Assembly: GCA_021201755.1 (NCBI GenBank)
Contig: JAJQEI010000037.1
Location: 248,001-312,000, forward strand
Length of the DNA: 64,000 nt
Source: Ruminococcus sp.
Lineage (GTDB): Bacteria > Bacillota > Clostridia > Oscillospirales > Ruminococcaceae
Reading direction: 5' to 3'
Shown: in pieces, positions 1 to 10,626 of the stretch
Layout of the letters: each line of letters starts with the position of its first letter
How positions within the stretch are numbered: position 1 is the first letter of the stretch
Position numbers and translations under genes: made by a program
Notes under the pieces: model-generated
Told to the model about the DNA's origin: nothing
The model's input: only the letters and a program-made list of their open reading frames with translations
The model's database searches: none

Positions 1-1
1 C

Positions 2-1765
2 GGAACGGAATCGACCACAAAGCGATATTATCCCCAAAATGAATTGGTGGCAGCCGTTATTGGCTTTACCAATGGAGATGGAGATGGTCAGTATGGTTTG
101 GAATATCAATATGACGATTATTTATCCGGTGTAGACGGTCGTGTTATTTCAGCACAGGCGGCAGACGGTGAGGAGATGCCTTATCGCTATTCTACCACTT
201 ATGATGCGGAGGATGGCGCATCGCTGTACTTGACACTGGATACGACCATGCAATATTATCTAGAAAAGGCATTGGAAGAGTTGGTGACGGAATACGAGGT
301 GCAAGATCGTGCTTGCGGTATTATTATGAATCCGAAAACAGGCGAAATTTACGCTATGGCTACATATCCATCCTTTGATTTGAATAATCCTTCTGAAATT
401 TACGATACTGCAACGGCACAAGAGTTGGCAGCATTGCCGGAGGATGAATATGAAGACGCATATCTAGAGGCAAGAGAAAAACAGTGGCGAAATAAGGCAA
501 TTAGCGAAATCAATCCGCCTGGGTCTACGTTTAAAATTGTCACGACGTCCTCCGCATTGGAAGAGGATTTGATCGACTTAGAAAATGATACATTTTATTG
601 CAGTGGTTCATTGATAGTGCTCGATACTACGATCGGTTGCTCAAAAACATCTGGTCATGGAACGCAGACTTTTACAGAGGCACTGATGAATTCCTGTAAT
701 CCGGCGTTTATGGAAATCGGTTTACGACTTGGAATTGATAAATTCAGCTATTATTTTCAAAGCTTCGGCTTGGGTGAAAAGACGGGAATTGATTTGCCCA
801 ATGAAGTAGCCGGAAGTTATATTGCGGAAGAGGACATGACACTAGTTGACCTCGCATCCAGTGCATTTGGACAGAGTAACGAATTGACAGCATTGGAATT
901 GATTACAGCGTATGCAGCAGCGATTAATGGTGGCGAACTTGTGACACCGTATGTGGTAGATCATATTGTGGACAGCAATGGTAACACGATTGTACAGAAT
1001 AGTACTACAGTGAAGCGACAAGTTATATCGGAAGAGACTTCTCAAACCGTGCGAGAACAGCTGCAGGCGGTTGTGGAAAATAATCCCTCTCATAACGCCT
1101 ATATTCAGGGATATAGTATTGGAGGTAAATCTGGTACAGCAGAAATTCGTACCACAACAATTGAAGACGACTATGTTTCGTCTTACTGTTGCTTTGCACC
1201 GGCAGATGATCCAGAGGTAATTATGTTGATTCAAGCAGATTATCCAAATCCGGAAATCGGTTATTATGGCTCTACGGTGGTTGTACCCTATGCAAGAGAA
1301 GTAATGGAAGAAATTTTGCCGTATATGGGATATTATCCGGAATATGACAAAGATGACTACAATGAAATAGGCGTTAGCGTACCTTTGGTACAGAATGCGA
1401 CATTAGACACTGCAGAGGCAACTTTGACAAGCTTGGGACTGACGTATGAAGTTGTGGGAAGCGGTACGACTGTCTTAGAACAGTCGCCTATCACTGGAAC
1501 AACCATTGCACAGGGCGGAATGGTAATTCTTTATACTGAGGAGACAACGGGGGATGATCTCGTGGAAGTACCAGATCTGACTGGTATGACCTTATCAGAA
1601 GCCAACGAAACCCTCGGCTATTATGGTTTGAATTATGTTTGCGTCGGTGGCAGCGCATCGAGTAGTACTGCAACGGTACTTTATCAGTCGGAAACAGCCG
1701 GCACGCAAGTACAGCGTGGTACTTGTATTACGTTGACGATGGAAGATGGAGAAGTAAACGACTAA
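2..1765 (+). CDS. Penicillin-binding protein 2-like transpeptidase with C-terminal PASTA repeats (FtsI/SpoVD type), 5' truncated by window edge
   Basis: Frame open to the left edge (GTESTTKRYYPQNELVAAVIGF...); NPPGSTFKIVT carries the SxxK motif, SCN and KSGTAE motifs present; two PASTA-like repeats near the C-terminus; upstream of murE. Confidence 0.9.
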   Translation, partial: GTESTTKRYYPQNELVAAVIGFTNGDGDGQYGLEYQYDDYLSGVDGRVISAQAADGEEMPYRYSTTYDAEDGASLYLTLDTTMQYYLEKALEELVTEYEVQDRACGIIMNPKTGEIYAMATYPSFDLNNPSEIYDTATAQELAALPEDEYEDAYLEAREKQWRNKAISEINPPGSTFKIVTTSSALEEDLIDLENDTFYCSGSLIVLDTTIGCSKTSGHGTQTFTEALMNSCNPAFMEIGLRLGIDKFSYYFQSFGLGEKTGIDLPNEVAGSYIAEEDMTLVDLASSAFGQSNELTALELITAYAAAINGGELVTPYVVDHIVDSNGNTIVQNSTTVKRQVISEETSQTVREQLQAVVENNPSHNAYIQGYSIGGKSGTAEIRTTTIEDDYVSSYCCFAPADDPEVIMLIQADYPNPEIGYYGSTVVVPYAREVMEEILPYMGYYPEYDKDDYNEIGVSVPLVQNATLDTAEATLTSLGLTYEVVGSGTTVLEQSPITGTTIAQGGMVILYTEETTGDDLVEVPDLTGMTLSEANETLGYYGLNYVCVGGSASSSTATVLYQSETAGTQVQRGTCITLTMEDGEVND

Positions 1766-1818
1766 AGACAAAAATAAATAGCCTTGACGGAAAGAAAGGC
1801 GAGAAAGGGTGAGAAACC

Positions 1819-3267
1819 ATGCGATTATATGCACTCTTGGAAAAAAATGCAGTGACAACGTTGCCGGATGTAGAGATTATGGGATTGACAGATGACTCTC
1901 GTAAGGTACAACCTGGAATGCTCTTCGCTTGTATTCGAGGAGACCATTTTGATGGGCATACGGTGGCACAGCGTGTGCTGGAACAGGGGGCAGCAGCAAT
2001 TTTGGTGGATCATGATTTGGGATTGGGAGAACGACAGATTCTTACGGAGGATACAAGAACACTTTATGGAAAACTCTGTGCTGCTTGGTTTGACCATCCG
2101 GAGAGAAAACTTCATTTTATTGGTGTCACCGGTACCAACGGAAAGACGACGATCACCAACGTTATAAAACACATTTTGACAGAAAGTGGGTATACGGTAG
2201 GACTGATTGGTACAATTCAAAATGAGATCGGGAATCGAGTGATACACACGGATAATACTACGCCTTTTATCTATGATCTGATGGCACTCTATGCAGAAAT
2301 GGTGCAGGGTGGCTGTGATTACGTAGTGATGGAGGTGTCCTCTTTTGGATTGGTACAACAGCGGATTGGTGACACACACTTTGATGTGGCAGTGTTCACA
2401 AATCTGACGCAAGATCACTTGGATTATCACGGTGATATGGAGCATTATTATCAGGCGAAAAAACTGCTGTTTGATTGCTGTGATAAGGCAGTGATTGATA
2501 TCGATGATGATTATGGGAAACGATTGGCGGAGGAAGTTACTTGTTCGGTGACATCTTATGGCAGCAATGATAAAGCAGATTTCTATGCGGATGCAATGAA
2601 GCTTCATGCAGATGAAACTACATTTTGGCTGTGTTATGGAGATAAATCTTGGATGTTACAAATGCATTTGACTGGTATGTTTAATGTGTCTAATGCATTG
2701 GCTGCGACGGCAGTGTGCTATACGCTGGGGTTGCCCATGAAACGGATTTTGAAATCACTGGAGACTTGTACCGGTGTTCGTGGCAGATGTGAAGTTATTC
2801 CCACGGGACGAGATTTTACAGTGATTTGTGATTATGCCCATACGCCGGATGCTGTGGAAAATATTTTGCACAGTGTGAAAGCGTACACAAAAGGTAGATT
2901 GATTTGTCTGTTTGGCTGTGGTGGCAATCGGGATGCCACGAAGCGTTCGAAAATGGCAGCTGCAGCTGCGAAATATGCGGATTTTCTGGTGATCACTTCA
3001 GATAATCCACGGGACGAAAAGCCGGAGGCGATTATTGACGATATATTGGCTGGATTGACGGATTGCGATATTCCTTATGAAGTGGTGGTTGATCGCAAGG
3101 AAGCCATTTTACGCAGCATGATTCTGGCGGAAAAGGATGATGTGATTGTCCTTGCCGGAAAAGGACACGAGGACTATCAGGTACTGTTGGGCGGTGTGCA
3201 TATTCATATGGACGAACGAGAAATTGTCAAGGCATACTTGCCATTGGTACCGAAACGAACGAAATAA
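1819..3267 (+). CDS. murE: UDP-N-acetylmuramoyl-L-alanyl-D-glutamate--2,6-diaminopimelate ligase
   Basis: GVTGTNGKTT P-loop, DNPRDE motif typical of meso-DAP MurE, Mur ligase context. Confidence 0.93.
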   Translation: MRLYALLEKNAVTTLPDVEIMGLTDDSRKVQPGMLFACIRGDHFDGHTVAQRVLEQGAAAILVDHDLGLGERQILTEDTRTLYGKLCAAWFDHPERKLHFIGVTGTNGKTTITNVIKHILTESGYTVGLIGTIQNEIGNRVIHTDNTTPFIYDLMALYAEMVQGGCDYVVMEVSSFGLVQQRIGDTHFDVAVFTNLTQDHLDYHGDMEHYYQAKKLLFDCCDKAVIDIDDDYGKRLAEEVTCSVTSYGSNDKADFYADAMKLHADETTFWLCYGDKSWMLQMHLTGMFNVSNALAATAVCYTLGLPMKRILKSLETCTGVRGRCEVIPTGRDFTVICDYAHTPDAVENILHSVKAYTKGRLICLFGCGGNRDATKRSKMAAAAAKYADFLVITSDNPRDEKPEAIIDDILAGLTDCDIPYEVVVDRKEAILRSMILAEKDDVIVLAGKGHEDYQVLLGGVHIHMDEREIVKAYLPLVPKRTK

Positions 3268-3281
3268 TGGGGGACTGATTG

Positions 3282-4664
3282 ATGAAACTTTTTTTGCTGT
3301 CTGAATTGAAAAAGGTATTATTCTGTGAAATACCGCTTGAAGCGGAGATTTGCTGTGTGAGTTCAGATACACGGGATTTGCCGAAAGGTTGTCTATTTGT
3401 GGCACTAAAAGGCGATCGATTCGACGGGCATGATTTTGTAGAGAAAGCCATTGCTGCCGGTGCAGTTGCCGCTGTTACAGAGCGACAAATTGGTACGCTG
3501 CCGTGTTTGGTGGTGGAAGATACTGGACGGGCACTGTTGGATATCGGGGCGTTTTATCGGCAAAAGTTTTCACCAATATTGGTGGGGATTACCGGCAGCG
3601 TTGGGAAGACCACCACAAAAGAAATGGTCGCTTGTGTGTTGGCGTCCCAGTACGAAACACTGAAGACGCAAGGAAATTTGAACAATGAAATCGGAATGCC
3701 TAAAACGTTGATGCGGTTGGAGACACAGCATGAAGCGGCGGTTATCGAAATGGGAATGTCTCATTTTGGTGAAATTAGCCGTTTGTCTCGTGCGGCACGC
3801 CCGATGATTGGCGTGATTACGAATATTGGCTATTCGCACATTGAAAACTTAAAAACGCAAGAGGGAATTTTACAGGCAAAGCTGGAGATTTTGGATGGCA
3901 TGGAGGAGGATGCACCACTTGTGGTCAACGGAGATGATAAGCTTTTGTCACCACTCAAGCGAGAACTGTTCCGTCCGGTGATTACTTATGGAATGTATCA
4001 TGCGAAAGCAGATGTACAGGCGGTAGATATTGTTCGAAAACCACATTCTACAATGTTTTCGATATTAACGCCTGTTGGAAAAAAATATCCCGTTACGCTG
4101 CCCTGTGCAGGTGAGCATAATATTATGAATGCGTTAGCAGCGTTTTGTGTGGGTCGATTTGCTGGAATCGAGCCAGAACAAATTTGTCAAACGTTGAAAA
4201 ACTATCAGACGGTGGGACTGCGACAGAATATTTATCGTCGTGGTGCATATACCATCATTGCAGATTATTATAATGCAAGTCCAGATTCTATGAAGGCAGC
4301 ACTGTCTGTACTCCACGATTTGCCCTGTAAGGGGAGACACATAGCCGTATTGGGAGATATGTTGGAGCTTGGCGAAATGTCTCGTCAACTGCATACGTTA
4401 GTGGGCGAGATGGTGGCGGAATTTGAAGTAGACGCCCTGTTTTGTTATGGAAAGGAATCATTTTATCTGGCACAGCGTGCGGCAATGCAGGAAATACCGG
4501 TTTATCATACGGACGATAAGCGAGAACTTTGCCGTGTAATACGACAATTTCTCCGACCAGAGGATGCCATTCTATTTAAAGCGAGCCGTGGAATGCATCT
4601 GGAGGACTGTATTTCAGTGATATTTGAACACGAGGAGGAAGCAAAAGATGCCTTTTTGGATTAA
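3282..4664 (+). CDS. murF: UDP-N-acetylmuramoyl-tripeptide--D-alanyl-D-alanine ligase
   Basis: GITGSVGKTTTKEM, YNASPDSM, position between murE and mraY. ORF track start 3279; ATG at 3282. Confidence 0.92.
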   Translation: MKLFLLSELKKVLFCEIPLEAEICCVSSDTRDLPKGCLFVALKGDRFDGHDFVEKAIAAGAVAAVTERQIGTLPCLVVEDTGRALLDIGAFYRQKFSPILVGITGSVGKTTTKEMVACVLASQYETLKTQGNLNNEIGMPKTLMRLETQHEAAVIEMGMSHFGEISRLSRAARPMIGVITNIGYSHIENLKTQEGILQAKLEILDGMEEDAPLVVNGDDKLLSPLKRELFRPVITYGMYHAKADVQAVDIVRKPHSTMFSILTPVGKKYPVTLPCAGEHNIMNALAAFCVGRFAGIEPEQICQTLKNYQTVGLRQNIYRRGAYTIIADYYNASPDSMKAALSVLHDLPCKGRHIAVLGDMLELGEMSRQLHTLVGEMVAEFEVDALFCYGKESFYLAQRAAMQEIPVYHTDDKRELCRVIRQFLRPEDAILFKASRGMHLEDCISVIFEHEEEAKDAFLD

Positions 4665-5676
4665 TATCATCGTAGGACTTTTGGCATTTGCAGTGGCTGC
4701 CCTGGGTGGCAAGGCATTGATTCCGTGGCTGTATAAATTAAAGTTTGGGCAGCCGATCAAAGTGGACTTTGGACCGAAGTGGCACGCTAATAAACAGGGA
4801 ACACCGACCATGGGGGGAATCCTGTTTATTGTGGGCAGTATCGTGGCGACAGCAGTGGGATATGCGCTGTTTCGCTTTTTGGGTACAACAGATTCTACGG
4901 CGTTGGATGGTGATCAGGAGCCATTACGTGTGATGAGTTGTATTATATTTTGTTTGTTGTTTGGGATAATTGGCTTTATCGATGATTATGCAAAGGTAGC
5001 AAAAAAGCAAAACGAAGGACTCAAGCCTATGCAAAAGATTGTGCTGCAAGTGGTTTCGGCAGTGATTTGGCTGGTGGTGATGTACCTTCTAGGAGATACA
5101 AGCACGGTTATCGATTTGACGTTCGTGCAGTTTGACATCTCTTGGTTCTATTATCCTGTGATGGTACTGGTAATACTCTATCTTACGAATGCTGTCAATC
5201 TGACAGACGGTATTGATGGACTTTGTGGTACGGTAACGCTGGTGGCAATGTTGATTGATACACTGATTTGCAGCAAGTTACAGCTGGATACATATACGCT
5301 GTACACTATGGCACTGGCTGGCGGTTGTCTCGGTTTCTTGGTGTGGAATCTCCATCCGGCGAAATGTTTTATGGGTGACACCGGTTCGATGTTTTTGGGC
5401 GCAGCGGTAGTTTCTATTGGTCTTATCACTCATCAGCATCTGGTGATGATTCTGGTGGCTCTGGTGTACATTTTGGAGGCACTGTCCGTGATAATTCAGG
5501 TGACCTATTTCAAATACACCAAGAGGAAATATGGCGAAGGTCGCAGAATTTTTAAAATGACGCCTATTCATCATCATTTTGAAATGAGTGGGTTTAGTGA
5601 ATATAAGATCGTCATAACTTTTTCTGGTTTTGGCTTGATCGCCGGAATTGCAGGATTATTGCTGGTTGTGTTGTAA
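4648..5676 (+). CDS. mraY: Phospho-N-acetylmuramoyl-pentapeptide-transferase
   Basis: GTPTMGG, FIDDYAK, NLTDGIDGL, MGDTGSMFLG, TPIHHHFE motifs; ATG 4648 preceded by GAGGAGG (ORF track start 4624 is too long). Confidence 0.95.
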   Translation: MPFWINIIVGLLAFAVAALGGKALIPWLYKLKFGQPIKVDFGPKWHANKQGTPTMGGILFIVGSIVATAVGYALFRFLGTTDSTALDGDQEPLRVMSCIIFCLLFGIIGFIDDYAKVAKKQNEGLKPMQKIVLQVVSAVIWLVVMYLLGDTSTVIDLTFVQFDISWFYYPVMVLVILYLTNAVNLTDGIDGLCGTVTLVAMLIDTLICSKLQLDTYTLYTMALAGGCLGFLVWNLHPAKCFMGDTGSMFLGAAVVSIGLITHQHLVMILVALVYILEALSVIIQVTYFKYTKRKYGEGRRIFKMTPIHHHFEMSGFSEYKIVITFSGFGLIAGIAGLLLVVL

Positions 5677-5699
5677 GATGCAGTCGAAGGAGGGCTTTT

Positions 5700-6932
5700 A
5701 TGAGTGAACAGACAGCTGCCGGAACGCAAAAAAAGAAACATTTTACGCTGCCGTTATTTCAGCGGAATGTACGATATGGAGAAGTGGATCTGCCATTTTT
5801 CCTGATTGTCATTGCACTTCTGGTGATTGGAATTATTATGATGTTTTCTGCAAGTTATGCATGGGCGATTGCAGAAGGGGAAAGCGGCACGTATTATGCT
5901 ACAAATCAAATCAAAAATGCCCTTGTAGGAATTGTCATCATGTGCATCCTCTGTATGATTGACTATCACGTATTTCAAAAAGCCTATGTGGCAGTCCTTT
6001 CTTACTTTATACCGTTGGCACTCCTTGCGGTGGCTTTTATACCGGGGCTGGGTGTCACAGACGGTGGTGCAACTCGTTGGATCGCTATTGGCAGCTTTAA
6101 CTTTCAGCCGTCGGAGCTGATGAAAATCGGGATTGTAATTTTTTTCTCTTACATTATTGATAAAAATCAAGCAAACATGAGATCATTTCGAAAGGGAATG
6201 CTGCCGCTGCTCATTGCCATGGGTGTTGTCGCAGTTCTTTTGATTATGGAACCGCATTTGTCTGCAACAATATTGATTGTACTGATTTCTATAATTTTAA
6301 TATTTGTCGGCGGTGCAGATATTAAACAGTTGGTTGCATTGGGTATTGCGGCAGTGGGAATCGGCTTGCTTGTCGGTTTTATGATGTCGGACAGTTATGC
6401 TTACATTGAAAAGCGAATTGCCTCTTGGCTTGATCCGTTTTCGGATAGCTTAGGTGATACTTGGCAGACCTGTCAGTCGCTGATTGCTATTGGTTCCGGT
6501 GGACTTTTTGGCTTAGGACTAGGGGAATCCAGACAGAAATATCTCTATTTGCCTGAATCGAAAAACGACTTTGTTTTTGCTATCGTCTGTGAGGAATTGG
6601 GTTTTGTCGGAGCTGTGACTGTGGTGTTGCTGTTTGCGTTGTTAATCATTCGTGGTTTTTATATTGCTAACCATGCGATGGACAAATTCGGTATGCTTAT
6701 GGCAATTGGACTGACTGCCCATATTGGCTTACAGGCGGCATTTAATATTGCTGTTGTCAGCAATTTGATTCCTAACACGGGAATTAGTTTACCATTCTTT
6801 AGCTATGGTGGCACGGCGTTGATTTTACAACTGGCAGAAATGGGTATTGTCCTAAACATTTCCAGAACACGGTATCGGGTAAAAGAGAAAAAGAAAAAGG
6901 TCTTTTCTGCAGAACAGACGGAGGCATTATAA
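5700..6932 (+). CDS. ftsW: SEDS-family glycosyltransferase FtsW/SpoVE
   Basis: Polytopic SEDS protein; GGATRWI, QPSELMK, SKNDFVFAIVCEELG and LPFFSYGGT motifs. Confidence 0.9.
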   Translation: MSEQTAAGTQKKKHFTLPLFQRNVRYGEVDLPFFLIVIALLVIGIIMMFSASYAWAIAEGESGTYYATNQIKNALVGIVIMCILCMIDYHVFQKAYVAVLSYFIPLALLAVAFIPGLGVTDGGATRWIAIGSFNFQPSELMKIGIVIFFSYIIDKNQANMRSFRKGMLPLLIAMGVVAVLLIMEPHLSATILIVLISIILIFVGGADIKQLVALGIAAVGIGLLVGFMMSDSYAYIEKRIASWLDPFSDSLGDTWQTCQSLIAIGSGGLFGLGLGESRQKYLYLPESKNDFVFAIVCEELGFVGAVTVVLLFALLIIRGFYIANHAMDKFGMLMAIGLTAHIGLQAAFNIAVVSNLIPNTGISLPFFSYGGTALILQLAEMGIVLNISRTRYRVKEKKKKVFSAEQTEAL

Positions 6933-6939
6933 GGAGGAA

Positions 6940-8073
6940 ATGTGTGAGATGAAAGTGTTATTGGCAGGTGGCGGTACAGGTGGACATATCAATCCGGCAT
7001 TGGCAATTGCATCGATTATTCAGCAGCATAACCCAAAGGCAGAATTTCTTTTTGTGGGTACGCCAAACGGTATGGAGGCAAAACTCGTGCCACAGGCAGG
7101 TTATCGGTTTGAGACGATGCACGTTGCAGGATTTCAGCGAAAGCTGACGCTGAAGAATATTCGCCGTAACGCTAAGGCGGCGTATTATTTGGCAACCTCT
7201 CAGCCACGTGCAAGAAGAATCGTGAAACAATTTCAACCGGACATTGCCATTGGCACCGGCGGTTATGTGGCAGGACCGATTTTACACGCTGCAGCGCATA
7301 TGCATATTCCCAGTGTCATTCATGAACAAAACGCATATCCGGGTGTTACCAACAAGATGTTGTCCAAAGAAGTGGATCATGTGATGCTGACTGTTGAGAA
7401 AGCGTTAGAATTTCTGCATCCTACTTGTGCCTATACAGTTACGGGTCTTCCTGTGCGAGGAGATATTTCTCAAGTGGAAAGGACATTAGCACGAAAAAAG
7501 CTCGGTTTCGACGACGGAATGTGTATCTTGTCATTTGGTGGGAGCTTGGGCGCTGGCTGTATCAATGAAGCGATGGCGAAGCTAATTCCGTGGCACACGA
7601 AAAAAGGCTTGAAAATCAACCATATTCATGGCTATGGAGGAATGGGGAAAGATACTTTTCCGGCAGCAATGAAAGCCGCAGGAATTCCTATGCAATCCGA
7701 TCGCTTGCGGATTACGGAATATATCAACGATATGGAAGTGTGTCTTGCAGCGGCAGACCTTGTTATATGTCGTTCGGGTGCATCGACGTTGGCAGAACTG
7801 GAAGCCGTGGGACGAGGTTCGATTTTGATTCCTTCGCCGATTGTAACAGGAAATCATCAGTTACATAACGCAAATGTTTTAGGTGAAGCCGGTGCGGCGA
7901 TTGTCATCGAACAAAAGGATACATCGCCAAAGCGTATTATCGAAGAGGTAGAACAGCTGTATCAAAATCGACAGCGGTTGGCTGAAATGGGTGAAAAAGC
8001 GAAATCCCTAGAAATCTCGAATACATCGGAGCGTATCTGGAACGTAATTTTGGAACTGATTCAGAAAGCATAA
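6940..8073 (+). CDS. murG: UDP-N-acetylglucosamine--N-acetylmuramyl-(pentapeptide) pyrophosphoryl-undecaprenol N-acetylglucosamine transferase
   Basis: GGGTGGHINPALAIA, HEQNAYPGVTNK motifs. The start may be ATG 6949, which is better spaced from AAGGAGG at 6931. Confidence 0.94.
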   Translation: MCEMKVLLAGGGTGGHINPALAIASIIQQHNPKAEFLFVGTPNGMEAKLVPQAGYRFETMHVAGFQRKLTLKNIRRNAKAAYYLATSQPRARRIVKQFQPDIAIGTGGYVAGPILHAAAHMHIPSVIHEQNAYPGVTNKMLSKEVDHVMLTVEKALEFLHPTCAYTVTGLPVRGDISQVERTLARKKLGFDDGMCILSFGGSLGAGCINEAMAKLIPWHTKKGLKINHIHGYGGMGKDTFPAAMKAAGIPMQSDRLRITEYINDMEVCLAAADLVICRSGASTLAELEAVGRGSILIPSPIVTGNHQLHNANVLGEAGAAIVIEQKDTSPKRIIEEVEQLYQNRQRLAEMGEKAKSLEISNTSERIWNVILELIQKA

Positions 8074-8128
8074 ATCGCACCAAAACATTGCAATTTGCAT
8101 ACACTAAAAGAAAAAGAGGTGATGCGGA

Positions 8129-9397
8129 TTGCAAAAGCTTGTGATAGATGGCGGCGTACCGTTGGAGGGTGAAGTTTTTATACATGGTGCCAAAAATAGC
8201 GTACTTCCGATTTTAGCAGGAACGCTGCTATGTGGCGGAAAAACACGGTTGGAAAACTGTTCTAGGCTGATGAACGTTTTTGCAGCCTGTCGAATTCTGA
8301 CGCATTTGGGATGCTGCTGTAAAATGCAAGAGCATACCGTTTGGATATCGGTGGGAAATCTGCAATCGGATACCATACCGGAGGCGTTGATGCAGGAAAT
8401 GCGTTCATCGATTATTTTCCTTGGTGCTGTACTGGGACGTGTGGGTACGTGTCAGGTCTCCTACCCTGGGGGTTGTGAATTGGGACCTCGTCCTATCGAT
8501 ATGCATTTAGATGCACTGCGACAAATGGGCGTGCGTTTTCAGGTACAGGATGGACAGTTGACCTGTACCGTGCCGGAGGGACTTCATGGGGTGCAAATTC
8601 ATTTACCGTTTCCATCGGTGGGTGCAACAGAAAATGTCATGTTGGCGGCGGTTTTGGCAAAAGGTCAGACGGTACTTCATAATGCAGCACGAGAACCGAA
8701 GATTTGTGATTTGGCTTCGTTTTTACGATGTAGTGGTGCGAAAATTTCCGGTGACGGCGGTGGAACAATTGTCATTGATGGAGTAAAAAAACTGGAGGGC
8801 TGCACCTATTCCATTATGCCGGATCGCATTGCCGGAATCACTTATTTGGGTGCAGCGGCAATTACTGGTGGTTGAGTTTGTCTCCGTGGCATGGGCGCAG
8901 AATCGATAGAGAATGTTTTGCCGATGTTGGAACAAATGGGTTGTCGATTTTATCCGGAGATGGATCGACTGTATATGCTTGCACCAAGACGACTGCACGC
9001 TGTTCCTTTTATTCAAACGATGCCTCATCCGGGATTTCCTACAGATGCACAGGCAATTTTTATGGTGATGTTGACTTTGGCAGACGGTGTCAGTGTCTTT
9101 GAAGAAAATATTTTCGAAAATCGTTACCGTCATGTAGATGCCTTGGCGAAAATGGGTGCTAAAATTCGTGTTTCCGGCAGAATTGCTGTAGTTACCGGGA
9201 CGAGAAGTCTCAGTGGTGCAGCAGTTTCGGCTACAGATTTACGTGGCGGAGCAGCAATGGTTCTGGCGGGACTTGCCGCACAGGGCAGAACGGAAATGCA
9301 ACAAATTTCGCACTTAGACCGTGGCTATGAAGCAATGGAACAGGTGCTGCAGGGAATTGGTGGAAAAATTCATCGAGTGGACGATTCAAAAACATAG
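8129..9397 (+). pseudogene. murA: UDP-N-acetylglucosamine 1-carboxyvinyltransferase interrupted by in-frame TGA at 8873-8875
   Basis: ORFs 8129..8875 and 8891..9397 are in the same frame and join as one MurA; PGGCELGPRP carries the catalytic Cys loop. TTG start with upstream GAGG. Confidence 0.88.
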
Positions 9398-10323
9398 TGA
9401 TGCACCGAACACAAGGTGCTATGATGGGAGGAAATGAAATGCAGGATGTGGAAAAGACTGAAATCCAGCGAAATACCAGTGCTAGACGCAGACGGCGCAG
9501 AAATCGGATGCGACCTTTCTATAGTTTTTTTGTGTTTGTCTTGGTAATCGGTGTGGGTGTGTCGCTCTGTATGACTGTGTTTTTTAACATTGAAACCATC
9601 GAAATTGCCGGAGAATCGTCGGAGTATACGGCAGAAGAAATTGCGCAAGCCTCCGGCGTACATACCGGAGATAACTTGATGCGATTGGACAGTGATGAAA
9701 TAGAACAAAGCGTACTTAGCCGTTTGATTTTTGTGGATAGCGTCGAGGTGGAAAAGGAATATCCTCATTTATTGCGTATCACGGTAACACCCAGTGAGCC
9801 AGCGTATAATTTGGTAGACGACAGTGGAACGTTGCAGGTGAGTGCAGCCGGAAAAATTTTGAAAACGAGTCCGGAGACGAATGAATCCCTGCCCACGATT
9901 GTCGGGTATGAACCGGCGTCCAGAGAAGCTGGCGAAATGTTGACCTCTGTAGACAGTCAGAAAGACAGCATTTATGAAATCTTGATCACGCTGATGGCAA
10001 GTGATCTTAATTATCCGATTACTGCTGTTGATATGACAGATAAATACGATATCGTCTTGACATTTGATGACCGCATTGAATTTTCACTGGGCAGCTGGAG
10101 CGAATTGGAGTACAAAATTTCAATGGCGGAAACCGTATTGAGTCGGTTGTCAGAGGATAAGGTGGGATATCTCACAATGGTTGGCGATCACCAATGTTCT
10201 TATCGGGATAAAAATGCTGTGGAACAACAAACAACTGTGACGATGACTACGACAGTGACGGATGAAAATGGCTTGATAATAACAGAAACCACAACAGAAA
10301 CCACAACAACTGCGGTGCAATGA
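9397..10323 (+). CDS. ftsQ: Cell division protein FtsQ/DivIB with POTRA domain and Thr-rich C-terminal tail
   Basis: Basic N-terminus, single TM, POTRA-like segment (FFNIETIEIAGESSEYTAEEIAQASGVHTGDNLMRLD); between murA and ftsZ. Likely start at an internal ATG (9424 or 9439). Confidence 0.82.
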   Translation: MMHRTQGAMMGGNEMQDVEKTEIQRNTSARRRRRRNRMRPFYSFFVFVLVIGVGVSLCMTVFFNIETIEIAGESSEYTAEEIAQASGVHTGDNLMRLDSDEIEQSVLSRLIFVDSVEVEKEYPHLLRITVTPSEPAYNLVDDSGTLQVSAAGKILKTSPETNESLPTIVGYEPASREAGEMLTSVDSQKDSIYEILITLMASDLNYPITAVDMTDKYDIVLTFDDRIEFSLGSWSELEYKISMAETVLSRLSEDKVGYLTMVGDHQCSYRDKNAVEQQTTVTMTTTVTDENGLIITETTTETTTTAVQ

Positions 10324-10436
10324 CGGGAAACGTCGGAATTTGATGAGAAAATCTGTGTAATATTATAAAAAACAGGGCGATTTTCGCCGTTAAACTTGTA
10401 AGAAAAGCAAAAAGCAAAGAAAATTTGAAAAAAGGC

Positions 10437-10465
10437 TTGCAATGTTTTCGGAAATGTGGTAGAAT
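10437..10465 (+). promoter_or_regulatory. Sigma-A-type promoter for ftsZ (TTGCAA-N17-TAGAAT)
   Basis: Direct reading of -35/-10 with 17-nt spacing in the ftsQ-ftsZ intergenic region. Confidence 0.6.
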
Positions 10466-10626
10466 GATAAGTGTATTTTTAGAGGATTCGATTTTGTGCG
10501 ATTCTCAGTGTATTCTGGTATGATTCTATAGCACATACGAAAGCAGTGGTAAATCGGGTGTGGAAAAAGGTAAATGAACCGGATAGAATCTGCTTGTGAT
10601 AGAAGACTTGTAGGAGGAAATGTGAG

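Noticed and set aside
1825-2607. 260-aa minus-strand ORF opposite murE
   Set aside because: Antisense to a well-conserved gene, atypical His/Cys/Ile-rich composition, no recognisable domain.
8873-8875. Selenocysteine or recoded TGA in murA
   Set aside because: The position is not a catalytic residue (the catalytic Cys lies in PGGCELG), no SECIS-like stem was evident, and other genes show TAA/TAG lesions as well.
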